A DNA stretch of 64,000 nt from Oscillospiraceae bacterium. GTDB taxonomy: Bacteria > Bacillota > Clostridia > Oscillospirales > Oscillospiraceae. The stretch lies in assembly GCA_015067495.1 (NCBI GenBank), contig SVMI01000001.1, positions 124,001 to 188,000 on the forward strand, written 5' to 3'. This document shows positions 45,759-54,411 of this stretch, in pieces. The number at the start of each line of letters is the position of its first letter. Within the stretch, counting starts at the first letter, position 1. Under the pieces are notes generated by a model. The model was not told the origin of the DNA and searched no databases. It saw only the letters and a list, made by a program, of their open reading frames with translations. The position numbers and the translations under genes were made by a program.

Positions 45759-46318
45759 TTTTTCGCCTCCTTGAGCGCGGCAGTCATGGCGCAGGCTTGC
45801 TGGCGCAAAAGACCTGCAGACCACGCGGTCAGCATCACCTTCAACACCGCTTCCACCCGCTTTTTCGCACCGGGGATCGGCTCAGCATAGTCCACAAGCA
45901 CCTGCTCCAGCACCTGATCCCGACCTTCCGCATTGTTCATCTGCCGATGCATGGACGCAAGGCGGATAAAGAGGAAATAGAGCCTGCTGTCATCGATCAG
46001 GTCGTCGGCTTCATCGTCCAGTTGACCGTTGACGTAGCTGATCAGACCGCAGATGTCCTCCATAGGCAGCGCGTCCTTGAGCATATTGATGATGATGATG
46101 CGGCAGAGCTGGCGCAGGGTGTACTTTTTCGCCACCGGCGGAGTCAGAAAACCGCGCTTGACCCAGTTTTGCACCGTGTAAGGCTCCAGCCCCGTGATGG
46201 CTGCCACCTGGCTGAGTACGATGCCGCCCCCAAGGAACATCGCGCCAAGGCGCTGCTCGATGGAGCCGCTTTCTTCCATATTGACCGGCAGGACAGTGCC
46301 GGGAATCGTCCACTGCAT
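45755..46318 (-). CDS. DUF1836 family HTH protein
   Basis: A 187-residue protein. Residues 45-75 carry a MerR-like helix-turn-helix (VAAITGLEPYTVQNWVKRGFLTPPVAKKYTLRQLCRI), followed by helices. DUF1836 proteins are presumed DNA-binding regulators of unknown target. AAGGAGGG precedes the ATG at 46318. Coupled to the DUF2500 gene. Confidence 0.78.
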   Translation of the reverse strand: MQWTIPGTVLPVNMEESGSIEQRLGAMFLGGGIVLSQVAAITGLEPYTVQNWVKRGFLTPPVAKKYTLRQLCRIIIINMLKDALPMEDICGLISYVNGQLDDEADDLIDDSRLYFLFIRLASMHRQMNNAEGRDQVLEQVLVDYAEPIPGAKKRVEAVLKVMLTAWSAGLLRQQACAMTAALKEAKK

Positions 46319-46414
46319 TGGGATCCCTCCTTGTTTGTGGTAATTTGATATTATCATATGGTCACGTGATTGTCAATAGGGATTTTATGATTTTTTCAAA
46401 AAATATTTTTCCTC

Positions 46415-46443
46415 TTTACTGTTGCGGGAAAACGTTGTATAAT
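46415..46443 (+). promoter_or_regulatory. SigA promoter before the zinc-ribbon/parAB region
   Basis: TTTACT (46415-46420), 17-bp spacer, TATAAT (46438-46443). Confidence 0.7.
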
Positions 46444-46474
46444 GTTATAAAGTATTGCCACGGAGGTGAGGGCT

Positions 46475-46819
46475 TTGAGTTGCATGAAATGCGGACGGGA
46501 CACGGAGGAGGGTCGCACCTTCTGCGCCGTGTGTCTTGAAGATATGGAACAGCACCCCGTCAGACCGGGTACTGTTGTATGGCTGCCGGAGCATAAGGAT
46601 GCCCCCGTGGAAAAAAAGAAGCAGCACCGTCTTTACTCCTTCCAGAAAAGTGCTGACCAGATCACTACCCTGCGCAATCGCTGCCGTTGGCTGACCTTTG
46701 CATTTCTGTTTACGCTGGTCTGCTTCCTGATCGCCGCATTCTTGGTGATGTATCTGGTGGAGTGGCACAAGTATTTTGAATTACCCGTTCCTTGGCTCGT
46801 GATGAAATGTTTCACGTGA
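46475..46819 (+). CDS. Zinc-ribbon membrane protein upstream of parA
   Basis: A 114-residue protein with TTG start at 46475 (GGAGGTG 6 bp upstream). CMKCGRDTEEGRTFCAVC forms a zinc ribbon at residues 3-20; a linker and one membrane helix (about residues 75-98) follow. The last codons (CFT and stop) are written inside a perfect parS site. Function unknown; it probably shares a transcript with parA-parB. Confidence 0.65.
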   Translation: MSCMKCGRDTEEGRTFCAVCLEDMEQHPVRPGTVVWLPEHKDAPVEKKKQHRLYSFQKSADQITTLRNRCRWLTFAFLFTLVCFLIAAFLVMYLVEWHKYFELPVPWLVMKCFT

Positions 46820-46823
46820 AACA
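46808..46823. promoter_or_regulatory. parS: parS site 1
   Basis: TGTTTCACGTGAAACA, a perfect 16-bp match to the chromosomal parS consensus bound by ParB/Spo0J. It overlaps the last codons and stop of the gene ending at 46819. Confidence 0.95.
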
Positions 46824-46845
46824 TTTCTCCGGCTGATTAATTGAC

Positions 46846-46861
46846 TGTTTCACGTGAAACA
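46846..46861. promoter_or_regulatory. parS: parS site 2
   Basis: Identical TGTTTCACGTGAAACA, 38 bp after site 1 and 13 bp before the parA start. Two sites this close would make a strong ParB nucleation centre next to its own operon. Confidence 0.95.
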
Positions 46862-46874
46862 TTGGAGGTGTCCT

Positions 46875-47630
46875 ATGGGTAGGATCATCGCAGTTGTCAA
46901 CCAAAAGGGCGGTGTGGGCAAAACCACCACCGCCGTCAATCTTACCGCCTGCCTGCACGATCTAGGCTTAAAAGTTCTGCTGTGCGATTTTGACCCGCAG
47001 GCAAACGCCACATCCGGCTTGGGCGTGGAAAAACGCAAGGCAAAGCACAATGTATATGATGTGATCATCAACGGCGTGCCCGCAAAGGACGCCATCGTGT
47101 CCACAAAATACGGCGATGTGCTGCCTTCCACGGCTGATCTGGCGGGCGCAGCCATTGAGCTGCTGCAAATGGAAAAGCCAAACCACTGCCTGCAGCGTGC
47201 GCTGGCTTCGGTGCAGGAGCAGTATGATCTAATCCTGATCGACTGTCCGCCGTCGCTGGAGATGCTGACCATCAACTCGCTGGCAGCGGCAGACGGGATC
47301 CTCGTGCCTGTGCAGTGTGAGTATTTTGCGCTGGAGGGTCTTTCCGACCTGATGAACACCCTGCGCATCGTCAAGCGCAGCATCAACCCCAAGCTGGAGA
47401 TCTTTGGTGTTGCTTTGACCATGTTCGACGGCAGAACCAACTTCTGCACGCAGGTTGCGCAGGAGGTGCGCCGTCATTTCCCCGGAAAAGTATATGCAAC
47501 CGTGATCCCGCGTAACATCCGCCTTGCGGAAGCACCCAGTCACGGCATCCCCGTCATTGCCTACGACCGCAGCAGCCGCGGTGCTGCCGCTTACCGGGCA
47601 ATGGCGGAAGAGATCAAAGCAAAATTGTAA
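46875..47630 (+). CDS. parA: Chromosome partitioning ATPase ParA (Soj)
   Basis: A 251-residue deviant Walker ATPase: NQKGGVGKTTTAVNL (about residue 9), CDFDPQANATSGLG and LIDCPPSLEMLTINSL. It works with ParB-parS in origin segregation and regulates DnaA in B. subtilis. GGAGGTG precedes the ATG at 46875. No long N-terminal HTH is present, as in chromosomal Soj. Confidence 0.96.
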   Translation: MGRIIAVVNQKGGVGKTTTAVNLTACLHDLGLKVLLCDFDPQANATSGLGVEKRKAKHNVYDVIINGVPAKDAIVSTKYGDVLPSTADLAGAAIELLQMEKPNHCLQRALASVQEQYDLILIDCPPSLEMLTINSLAAADGILVPVQCEYFALEGLSDLMNTLRIVKRSINPKLEIFGVALTMFDGRTNFCTQVAQEVRRHFPGKVYATVIPRNIRLAEAPSHGIPVIAYDRSSRGAAAYRAMAEEIKAKL

Positions 47631-47642
47631 GGAGGCGAAAAA

Positions 47643-48500
47643 ATGGCATCACAAAAAGGACTCGGCAAGGGTCTCGGCGCGCTGTTCGCCGATTATGAAG
47701 AGCCAAAGCAGAACGATTCTCCCTACAAGGTTCTGCCCATTCACAAAATTGAACCGAACCGCGACCAGCCCCGTCGGGATTTTGACGAGGAAGAGCTGCA
47801 GGCACTGTCCGACTCCATCGCGGAGCATGGCATTTTGCAGCCTTTGACCGTCCGGGAGCTGCCCAACGGATTTTATCAGATCATCGCAGGCGAACGCCGC
47901 TGGCGTGCCGCCCGGATGGCAAATCTCTCAGAGGTTCCCGTGGTCATCATCGAAGCAGACGATCGCAAAGCCATGGAGCTGGCACTGATCGAAAATCTGC
48001 AGCGTCAGGATCTGAACGCGGTGGAAGAAGCCATGGGCTATCAGTCCCTGATGTCCGATTTTGGCTTGACCCAAGAGGAAGCCGCCCAGCGGGTTGGAAA
48101 ATCCCGTCCCGCGGTGGCGAACGCCCTGCGACTGCTGCAGCTGCCGGAGAGTATTCTGTTGAAGATCCGGGAGGGCGCACTCAGTGCCGGTCACGCCCGG
48201 GCACTTCTGTCCGTGAAATCCGAGAAAAAGCAGCTGGAAGCCATGCAGAAGATCATCAATCTGGGGCTTTCTGTCCGTCAGGCGGAGCTGCTGTGCAAAA
48301 ACATGACCCGTGAGCCTGCCCCGGAAAAGCCCGTGACACTGAAGGTCGACTATATCGGCGAGTGCGAAAAGACCCTCAGTAAACAGCTTGGCCGCGGTGT
48401 TAAGATTGTTAACGGCAAGCGCAAGGGTCGCTTTGAGCTGGAATTTTACGGTGAAGAGGATCTGCAGATCCTTCTCGACGCGCTGATGAAGCTGAAATAA
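47643..48500 (+). CDS. parB: Chromosome partitioning protein ParB (Spo0J)
   Basis: A 285-residue CTP-dependent DNA clamp that loads at parS. KGLGKGLGALF at the start, the N-terminal CTPase motif GERRWRAARMA (about residue 82) with ENLQRQDLNAVEEAMGYQ, and a helix-turn-helix around TQEEAAQRVGKSRPAVANALRLL. It follows parA by 12 bp. Confidence 0.96.
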   Translation: MASQKGLGKGLGALFADYEEPKQNDSPYKVLPIHKIEPNRDQPRRDFDEEELQALSDSIAEHGILQPLTVRELPNGFYQIIAGERRWRAARMANLSEVPVVIIEADDRKAMELALIENLQRQDLNAVEEAMGYQSLMSDFGLTQEEAAQRVGKSRPAVANALRLLQLPESILLKIREGALSAGHARALLSVKSEKKQLEAMQKIINLGLSVRQAELLCKNMTREPAPEKPVTLKVDYIGECEKTLSKQLGRGVKIVNGKRKGRFELEFYGEEDLQILLDALMKLK

Positions 48501-48511
48501 GGAGCATTCTC

Positions 48512-48715
48512 ATGGAAAAGAAATTATACCGCAGCAAAACCGACCAGAAGATCGCCGGTGTCTGCGCCGGACTTGCAAAATATATCAATATCGATGTCAC
48601 CATCGTCCGTCTGATCTGGGCGATCGTCGGCGTCTGCGCCGTCGGCACGGGAATCATCGCTTACCTGATCTGCGCATTGATCATCCCGGAGGAGCCGGCA
48701 CAAATTGAAGGATAA
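48512..48715 (+). CDS. PspC-domain membrane protein
   Basis: A 67-residue protein made almost wholly of a PspC domain: KKLYRSKTDQKIAGVCAGLAKYINIDVTIVRLIWAIVGVCAVGTGIIAYLICALIIPE. One or two membrane helices. Stand-alone PspC proteins are linked to envelope stress, but role here is unknown. Confidence 0.85.
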   Translation: MEKKLYRSKTDQKIAGVCAGLAKYINIDVTIVRLIWAIVGVCAVGTGIIAYLICALIIPEEPAQIEG

Positions 48716-48736
48716 CATCCACAAAGGAGAAGAGTT

Positions 48737-50068
48737 ATGTTAGACATTCGTAGAATCAAGGAAAATCCCGATGCCGTCAAGGCAGGCCTCAAGGCAAAAG
48801 AGGTGGACTGCGACGCCATCATTGACAGAATTTTGGAGCTGGACGTGCAGGTGCGCGCCCTGAAAACCTCCACCGAGACCAAAACCGCCGAAAAAAACAA
48901 GCTCGCCAAGGAAAACGGCAAGCTGTTCGGTCAGAAAAAGGGTGCTGAAAAGCGGGGCGAGGACGTTTCCGCCATTGAAGCACAGATCGCCGCCAACATG
49001 GCAGCCTCCGTGAAGATCGACGAAGCCATCGCCGGCGACAAGGTGTTGCTGAAGGAGCTGGAAGAGGAATTTTATCAGAATATGCTGGCTCTGCCCAACC
49101 TGCCCGATGCCGATCTGCTGCCCGGCGGCAAGGAAAACAACGAGCCGCTGCGCTACATCGGTGAAAAGCACAGCTTCGACTTTGAGCCGAAGCACCACGT
49201 TGACCTCTGCACCGATCTGGGTCTGATCGACTACGAGCGGGGTGTCAAGCTGGCAGGCGGCGGCAACTGGATGTATACCGGCATGGGCGCACGTCTGGAA
49301 TGGGCACTGCTGAACTATTTCATCGACACCCACACCGCGGACGGCTACGATTTCATCCTGCCCCCCCACATGCTGGAGTACCAGTGCGGTCTGACCGCCG
49401 GTCAGTTCCCCAAATTCGCCGACGAAGTCTTCAAGATCTCCAACCATCCCACCGAGGGCGGCACTTTCTACATGCTCCCCACCGCAGAAGCCGCGCTGGC
49501 ATCCGTTTACCGTGATGAGATCCTGACGGAAGCCGATCTTCCCAAGAAATACTTTGCTTACACCCCCTGCTTCCGCCGGGAAGCCGGCTCTCACCGCGCC
49601 GATGAGCGGGGCATGGTTCGCGGTCACCAGTTCAACAAGGTGGAAATGTTCCAGTTCACCACCCCGGAAGGCTCTGACGAGGCATTCGAGGAGCTGGTGA
49701 AGAAGGCTGAAAATCTGGTTGCCGGTCTGGGTCTGCACTTCCGCACCGTCAAGCTGGCTGCCGGCGACTGCTCCGCATCCATGGCACGCACCTACGACAT
49801 CGAGATCCTGATCCCCTCCATGAACGGCTACAAGGAGGTCTCCTCCGTTTCCAATGCCCGTGATTATCAGGCACGCCGCGGCAACATTCGCTACCGCCGC
49901 GCCGACGGCAAGATCGATTTTGTCCACACTCTGAACGGCTCGGGTCTGGCAACGTCCCGTATTTTCCCGGCAATCGTGGAGCAGAATCAGCGCGCGGACG
50001 GCTCCATCGTCGTTCCTGAGGTGCTGCGTAAGTACCTCGGCGGCATCGAAGTCATTGAGAAAAAATGA
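48737..50068 (+). CDS. serS: Seryl-tRNA synthetase
   Basis: A 443-residue class II synthetase. The N-terminal coiled-coil arm (about residues 30-105) is followed by motif 2 (CFRREAGSHRADERGMVRGHQFNKVEMF) and motif 3 (NGSGLATSRIFPAIVEQNQ). AAAGGAG precedes the ATG. No T-box leader was recognised. Confidence 0.96.
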   Translation: MLDIRRIKENPDAVKAGLKAKEVDCDAIIDRILELDVQVRALKTSTETKTAEKNKLAKENGKLFGQKKGAEKRGEDVSAIEAQIAANMAASVKIDEAIAGDKVLLKELEEEFYQNMLALPNLPDADLLPGGKENNEPLRYIGEKHSFDFEPKHHVDLCTDLGLIDYERGVKLAGGGNWMYTGMGARLEWALLNYFIDTHTADGYDFILPPHMLEYQCGLTAGQFPKFADEVFKISNHPTEGGTFYMLPTAEAALASVYRDEILTEADLPKKYFAYTPCFRREAGSHRADERGMVRGHQFNKVEMFQFTTPEGSDEAFEELVKKAENLVAGLGLHFRTVKLAAGDCSASMARTYDIEILIPSMNGYKEVSSVSNARDYQARRGNIRYRRADGKIDFVHTLNGSGLATSRIFPAIVEQNQRADGSIVVPEVLRKYLGGIEVIEKK

Positions 50069-50130
50069 GGAATTAGGAATGAGGAATTAGGAATTAAAAT
50101 CCTAATTCCTAACTTCTAACTCCTAATTAA
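50067..50130. repeat. AATTAGGAAT-type inverted repeat between serS and mscL
   Basis: GAGGAATTAGGAATGAGGAA on the left pairs with CCTAATTCCTAACTTCTAAC on the right; third full copy of the family also found at 12031-12090 and 15167-15229. Confidence 0.8.
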
Positions 50131-50152
50131 ACACAGAAAGGAAAGAAATACT

Positions 50153-50644
50153 ATGAGCAAGAAAAACGGAAAGTCCCTGTGGAAGGAATTTACTGAGTTT
50201 GCCATCAAGGGCAACGCAATGGCACTGGCTGTCGGTACCATCATCGGCGGCGCATTCAGCACCATCACCAAGAGCCTGACCAATGACCTGATCATGCCCG
50301 TGGTCAACATTTTCCTTGGCGGCGCAGACTTCAGCGACATTAAGATCGCTCTGCCCCGGATGCCTTGGGTCGAGCCTACTTATGAGACCATCGTCAACGA
50401 AGCCGGTGAGGAAGTGGTTCAGGTCGTTGAGAACTACCTGACCGTCGGCAACTTCATCTCCGCTGTCATCAACTTCTTCATTCTGGCACTCGTTGTCTTT
50501 GCCATCGTCAAGGGCATCAACGCTCTGTCCGAGCTGGGCAAGAAGAAGGAAGAGGAAGCACCCGCTGCACCTCCCGCACCTCCTGCACCCAGTGCTGAGG
50601 AAGTCCTGCTCACTGAGATCCGCGACCTGCTGAAGAATAAGTAA
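50153..50644 (+). CDS. mscL: Large-conductance mechanosensitive channel MscL
   Basis: A 163-residue channel that opens under membrane tension. Helix M1 (FAIKGNAMALAVGTIIGGAFSTITKSLTNDLIMP) and M2 (VGNFISAVINFFILALVVFAIVKGIN) are standard; the C-terminal bundle VLLTEIRDLL is linked by a Pro/Ala-rich segment (PAAPPAPPAP), giving a slightly long protein. Confidence 0.95.
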   Translation: MSKKNGKSLWKEFTEFAIKGNAMALAVGTIIGGAFSTITKSLTNDLIMPVVNIFLGGADFSDIKIALPRMPWVEPTYETIVNEAGEEVVQVVENYLTVGNFISAVINFFILALVVFAIVKGINALSELGKKKEEEAPAAPPAPPAPSAEEVLLTEIRDLLKNK

Positions 50645-50654
50645 TCGGTATTAT

Positions 50655-50687
50655 GTAAACCGCCCCGTTTGGGGCGGTTTTCTTTTT
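50655..50687 (+). terminator. Terminator after mscL
   Basis: AAACCGCCCC / GGGGCGGTTT arms (50657-50666, 50671-50680), then TCTTTTT. Confidence 0.9.
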
Positions 50688-50734
50688 CGGACGTGCAATG
50701 CACGCCCCTACGATAGGAAACGTTACAACGACCA

Positions 50735-50949
50735 TGTCATTGCGAGGAAGGCGCAAGCCTGACGTGGCAATCTCCTGCGGCGATCTACCGATTTGCGACT
50801 GCCTACCGGGAGATCGCCACGGACTTCGTCCTCGCGATGACACAGCCTTCGGCTGTGTGCGGGCGGATCATGATTGAATCAATGTACGATTGCCCCCGGC
50901 AATCATTTCGATTTAAGATTCGCTGCGCTCTGCAACACAGCCGCCCTAC
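50735..50949. repeat. Composite repeat, copy 3
   Basis: Closely matches 40723-40935: TGTCATTGCGAGGAAGGCGC start, GATGACACAGCC...GGCTGTGTGCGGGCGGATC, the GATTGAATCAATGTACGATTGCC block, and CAACACAGCCGCCCTAC end. The palindrome centre differs. It fills most of the 450-bp gap between mscL and nfnA. Confidence 0.85.
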
Positions 50950-51005
50950 CTTTTAGTGTTATGTAAACCTTTTTGTGAAATCGGCACAAATTTATCGATA
51001 CATAT

Positions 51006-51034
51006 TTGACAAATACGATATTTACCTTTATAAT
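51006..51034 (+). promoter_or_regulatory. Consensus SigA promoter for nfnA-nfnB
   Basis: TTGACA (51006-51011), 17-bp spacer, TATAAT (51029-51034). Confidence 0.85.
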
Positions 51035-51093
51035 GATAAGGTGTGGGCGTTTGCCCGCAAACGTGTTATTATACTGAGAAAGAAGGATCAGTT

Positions 51094-51948
51094 ATGTTTC
51101 AAATCGTACGCAAGAAGGAACTGAATGATGCCGTTACGCTGATGGAGATCAACGCCCCCTTCATTGCCAAGAAGGCGAAGGCAGGTCAGTTCATCATCTT
51201 CCGCATTGATGAAAAGGGTGAGCGCGTTCCCCTGACCATCGCCGGCTATGACCGGGAAAAGGGTACTGTCACCATTATTTTCCAGAAGGTCGGCTTTGCC
51301 ACCAAGGCACTGGGCAACCTGAACGAGGGCGATTACATCCGGGATTTCGTCGGCCCTCTGGGCAAGCCCACTCCCGTGGAGGGCAAGAAGAAGGTCTGCG
51401 TTGTCGGCGGCGGTGTCGGCTGCGCCATCGCGCTGCCCTCTGCCAAGGCTTTTAAGGAAGCCGGCGCGGAAGTCACCGTTATCGTCGGTTTCCGCAGCAA
51501 GGACATCGTCATTCTGGAAGACGAGTTCAAATCATGCGCCGATCACTTCATTCTCATGACTGACGACGGCTCTTACGGTCGCCACGGTCTGGTCACCGAG
51601 CCTCTGAAGGAGCTGCTGGAAGCAGGCGAAGCCTTTGACGAGGTTCTCGCCATCGGACCCATCCCCATGATGAAGTTTGTTTCCCTGACCACCAAGCCCT
51701 TCGGCACCCACACCTCCGTGTCCCTCAACCCCATCATGGTGGACGGCACCGGCATGTGCGGCGGCTGCCGCGTCACCGTTGGCGGCGAAGTGAAGTTCGC
51801 CTGCGTGGACGGCCCGGAATTTGACGGTCATCTGGTGGATTTCGCCGAGCTGATGAGCCGCAACTCCACCTACCGCACCCGGGAATCCGAGGTCACCGAG
51901 ACCCACACCTGCCGCATGGATGCCATGGGCAGGAAGCTAATCAAGTAA
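51094..51948 (+). CDS. nfnA: NfnA-type ferredoxin-NADP reductase subunit (FAD/NAD-binding, 2Fe-2S)
   Basis: A 284-residue protein of the sulfide dehydrogenase/dihydroorotate dehydrogenase-like family. FAD domain with VPLTIAGYDREKGTVTIIFQ; NAD domain with VCVVGGGVGCAIALP (about residue 105); C-terminal iron-sulfur cysteines in DGTGMCGGCRVTVGGEVKFACVDGPEFDGH. Paired with the next gene it would form NfnAB, which bifurcates electrons between NADH, ferredoxin and NADPH, a standard system in anaerobic clostridia. A role in sulfide or glutamate metabolism is the alternative. Confidence 0.85.
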   Translation: MFQIVRKKELNDAVTLMEINAPFIAKKAKAGQFIIFRIDEKGERVPLTIAGYDREKGTVTIIFQKVGFATKALGNLNEGDYIRDFVGPLGKPTPVEGKKKVCVVGGGVGCAIALPSAKAFKEAGAEVTVIVGFRSKDIVILEDEFKSCADHFILMTDDGSYGRHGLVTEPLKELLEAGEAFDEVLAIGPIPMMKFVSLTTKPFGTHTSVSLNPIMVDGTGMCGGCRVTVGGEVKFACVDGPEFDGHLVDFAELMSRNSTYRTRESEVTETHTCRMDAMGRKLIK

Positions 51949-51962
51949 GGAGGGGACGAAAA

Positions 51963-53345
51963 ATGGCAAATATGACCCTTACCAAAACCCCCATGCCCGA
52001 GCAGGATCCCAAGGTCCGCGCCCGGAATTTCATGGAAGTTACCCTCGGCTACACCGCCGAGATGGCAATCGAAGAAGCAAACCGCTGCCTCGGCTGCAAA
52101 AACCCCAAGTGCGTGGAGGGCTGTCCCGTCAACGTGCGCATTCCTGAGTTCATCAAGAAGGTGCAGGAGGGCGATTTCAAGGCAGCTTACGAAATTATCA
52201 CCTCCACCAACGCCCTGCCGGCACTGTCCGGCCGCGTCTGCCCCCAAGAGACCCAGTGCGAAGCCAAGTGCGTCCGTGGCATCAAGGGCGAGCCTGTCGC
52301 AATCGGTCGACTGGAGCGTTTTGTTGCTGACTGGTACCGGGAAAACATCAACGCAATGCCTGAAAAGGTCGCGTCCAACGGTATTCAGGTTGCTGTTGTG
52401 GGTTCCGGCCCTGCCGGTATGACCGCCGCATCCGACCTTGCGAAGCTGGGCTATGAGGTCACCATGTTTGAAGCCCTGCACACCGCAGGCGGTGTTCTGG
52501 TCTACGGCATCCCCGAGTTCCGTCTGCCCAAGGCGATCGTCGCCAACGAGATCACCAAGCTGGAGGCGCAGGGCGTCAAGGTCATGACCAACATGGTCAT
52601 CGGTCGCGTTCTGACCATCGACGAGCTGTTCGAGATGGGCTTTAAGGCGATTTTTGTGGGCAGCGGCGCAGGTCTGCCCATGTTCATGAACATCCCCGGC
52701 GAGAGCCTGAAGGGTGTCATGTCCGCAAACGAATATCTGACCCGTACCAACCTGATGAAGGCGTACGATGAAAGCTACGATACCCCCATCATTAAGAGTA
52801 AGGCTGTCGCCGTCGTGGGCGGCGGTAACGTCGCCATGGACGCAGCCCGCTGCGCCATGCGTCTGGGTGCTGACAATGTTTACGTTGTATACCGCCGCGG
52901 CGAAGCGGAAATGCCCGCCCGTCTGGAGGAGCAGCACCACGCCAAGGAAGAGGGCATTGAGTTCAAGACCCTGTGTAACCCCATCGAGATCCTCGGCGAC
53001 GAAAACGGCCGCGTCTGCGGTATGAAGTGCATCCGCATGGAGCTGGGCGAGCCTGACGCATCCGGCCGCCGCCGTCCCATCGAGATCCCCGGCAGTGAGT
53101 TCATTCTGGACGTGGACACCGTCATCATGTCCCTCGGCACCAGCCCCAACCCGCTGATCCGTTCTACTACTCCCGGTCTGGATACCAACCGCAAGGGCTG
53201 CCTGATCGTGAATGAAAACGAGATGACCACCCGTGACGGCGTGTTCGCCGGCGGCGATGCGGTCACCGGCGCTGCAACCGTTATCCTCGCCATGGGCGCA
53301 GGTAAGAAGGGCGCAGCTGCCATCGATGCCTATTTGAAGAAGTAA
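51963..53345 (+). CDS. nfnB: NfnB-type NADPH-dependent flavoprotein (glutamate synthase small subunit-like)
   Basis: A 460-residue protein (gltA-like). N-terminal 4Fe-4S cysteines in RCLGCKNPKCVEGCPVNV and CPQETQCEAKCVRG; FAD site VVGSGPAGMTAASDLAKLG (about residue 145) and NADPH site VVGGGNVAMDAARCAMRLGA (about 285). AAGGAGGGG precedes the ATG, 14 bp after nfnA. Without a large glutamate synthase subunit nearby, the Nfn role is the better call. Confidence 0.87.
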   Translation: MANMTLTKTPMPEQDPKVRARNFMEVTLGYTAEMAIEEANRCLGCKNPKCVEGCPVNVRIPEFIKKVQEGDFKAAYEIITSTNALPALSGRVCPQETQCEAKCVRGIKGEPVAIGRLERFVADWYRENINAMPEKVASNGIQVAVVGSGPAGMTAASDLAKLGYEVTMFEALHTAGGVLVYGIPEFRLPKAIVANEITKLEAQGVKVMTNMVIGRVLTIDELFEMGFKAIFVGSGAGLPMFMNIPGESLKGVMSANEYLTRTNLMKAYDESYDTPIIKSKAVAVVGGGNVAMDAARCAMRLGADNVYVVYRRGEAEMPARLEEQHHAKEEGIEFKTLCNPIEILGDENGRVCGMKCIRMELGEPDASGRRRPIEIPGSEFILDVDTVIMSLGTSPNPLIRSTTPGLDTNRKGCLIVNENEMTTRDGVFAGGDAVTGAATVILAMGAGKKGAAAIDAYLKK

Positions 53346-53352
53346 TATCTAT

Positions 53353-53386
53353 GAAAAAAGCCGCCCACCGGGCGGCTTTTTTATGG
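53353..53386 (+). terminator. Terminator after nfnB
   Basis: AAAAAGCCGCCC / GGGCGGCTTTTT with an ACC loop, followed by T residues. Confidence 0.9.
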
Positions 53387-53457
53387 TTATTTAGAAAATA
53401 TCCGTAAGGTGGGGGCTTGCTTCCGCCACATATGAGCACAAAGTAACGACTTTTATG

Positions 53458-53583
53458 TGTCATCGCGAACCAGTCCGCAGACTGGTGTGGCGATCCGTTC
53501 TTTTGCGGCTCCATGAGCCGCGCGATGCAAGGCATCGCAAGGAATACGGATTGCCACGGTCGCGTTGCTCCCTCGCAATGACA
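53458..53583. repeat. Dispersed palindrome with second-type centre
   Basis: TGTCATCGCGAACCAGTCCGC opens (tip hairpin CCAGTCCGCAGACTGG), CTCGCAATGACA closes; the centre holds GCGGCTCCATGAGCCGC and GCGATGCAAGGCATCGC hairpins between GGCGATCCGTTC and GAATACGGATTGCC. The interval 53346-53671 contains no gene. Confidence 0.85.
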
Positions 53584-53637
53584 CTGCAATTAGTAACGTT
53601 ATACATTACGACGAGGCAAGCCTCCGCCGTACAATGT

Positions 53638-53668
53638 AGAACCACCGGCAGATAACTGCCGGTGGTTT
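53638..53668. terminator. Hairpin downstream of remB
   Basis: ACCACCGGCAG / CTGCCGGTGGT with an ATAA loop (about 53641-53666), just beyond the remB stop. Confidence 0.65.
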
Positions 53669-53671
53669 TGC

Positions 53672-53914
53672 TTATTTTGCTCGTTTTTCGAGGGTTGCGG
53701 TGTTTAAGGATGTGAGATACAGCCGATTGATGCCGTATTCGGCGGTCAGCACAAAGGATTTCGGCAGGTCGTCACAAGGCACGACTGCGCCTTCCTTCTC
53801 TGCACGGGCGAGAAATTCTTGGGTTTTACGGGAAACGGAGGTGTTGTCCAGATCGAATATGCCGATGATGGACTTGTCGCGCACCGAAAAGTCGCCGCCG
53901 ATATTCAGATACAT
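53672..53914 (-). CDS. remB: Extracellular matrix regulator RemB (DUF370)
   Basis: An 80-residue DUF370 protein: MYLNIGGDFSVRDKSIIGIFDLDNTSVSRKTQEFL and LPKSFVLTAEYGINRLYLTSLNTATL. RemB relates to the RemA DNA-binding regulator of biofilm genes; in B. subtilis it (YaaB) lies between recF and gyrB, whereas here it follows gyrA-rnhA. AAGGGGGGAAGC precedes the ATG. Confidence 0.85.
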   Translation of the reverse strand: MYLNIGGDFSVRDKSIIGIFDLDNTSVSRKTQEFLARAEKEGAVVPCDDLPKSFVLTAEYGINRLYLTSLNTATLEKRAK

Positions 53915-53947
53915 AAGCTTCCCCCCTTCGAAAGTTTACGGATCAAC

Positions 53948-53967
53948 GCCTCCCCTTGAGGGGAGCC
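53948..53967. repeat. GCCTCCCC-GGGGAGCC hairpin repeat
   Basis: GCCTCCCCTTGAGGGGAGCC, in the short gap between rnhA and remB; may also act as a weak terminator. Confidence 0.75.
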
Positions 53968-53970
53968 TTT

Positions 53971-54411
53971 TCATATCTTTCGCTTTTTCCACTCCGCAAC
54001 CGCCAGCTCGTCGCAGCGGTTGTTTTTAGGATTTTCAGCGTGACCCTTGACCCAATGGTAGTGCAGCTCATGAATCATGGTTAATTGCAGCAAAATCTCC
54101 CACAGATCCGGGTTAAGAGCGGGTTTTTTATCGGATTTGATCCAGTTTTTCTTCTTCCAGCCCCATGCCCAGCCCTTTTCCAGCGCGTCGATGACGTACT
54201 TGGAATCGGAGTACAGCTCCACGATGCAAGGCTCTTTCAGTGCCTGCAGACCCTTAATCACCGCAGTCAGCTCCATGCGGTTGTTGGTGGTGCTTGCTTC
54301 GCCGCCGGAAAGCTCCTTTTCCACGCCCTGAAACTCTAAGATCGCGCCCCAGCCGCCGGGTCCGGGATTGCCGGAGCAAGCACCGTCGGTGTAGAGGGTG
54401 ACGGTCTTCAT
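53971..54411 (-). CDS. rnhA: Ribonuclease HI
   Basis: A 146-residue enzyme that cuts RNA in RNA-DNA hybrids. Catalytic carboxylates: [16 protein letters not shown] (Asp), NRMELTAV (Glu), [11 protein letters not shown] (Asp) and RCDELA (Asp). The ATG overlaps the gyrA stop by 4 bp (ATGA), so it is coupled to gyrA, an unusual but plausible pairing since both limit R-loops and supercoiling stress. Confidence 0.94.
   Translation of the reverse strand: MKTVTLYTDGACSGNPGPGGWGAILEFQGVEKELSGGEASTTNNRMELTAVIKGLQALKEPCIVELYSDSKYVIDALEKGWAWGWKKKNWIKSDKKPALNPDLWEILLQLTMIHELHYHWVKGHAENPKNNRCDELAVAEWKKRKI

Noticed and set aside
48600..48736. T-box riboswitch upstream of serS
   Set aside because: The gap after the PspC gene is only 21 bp and no T-box motif is present.
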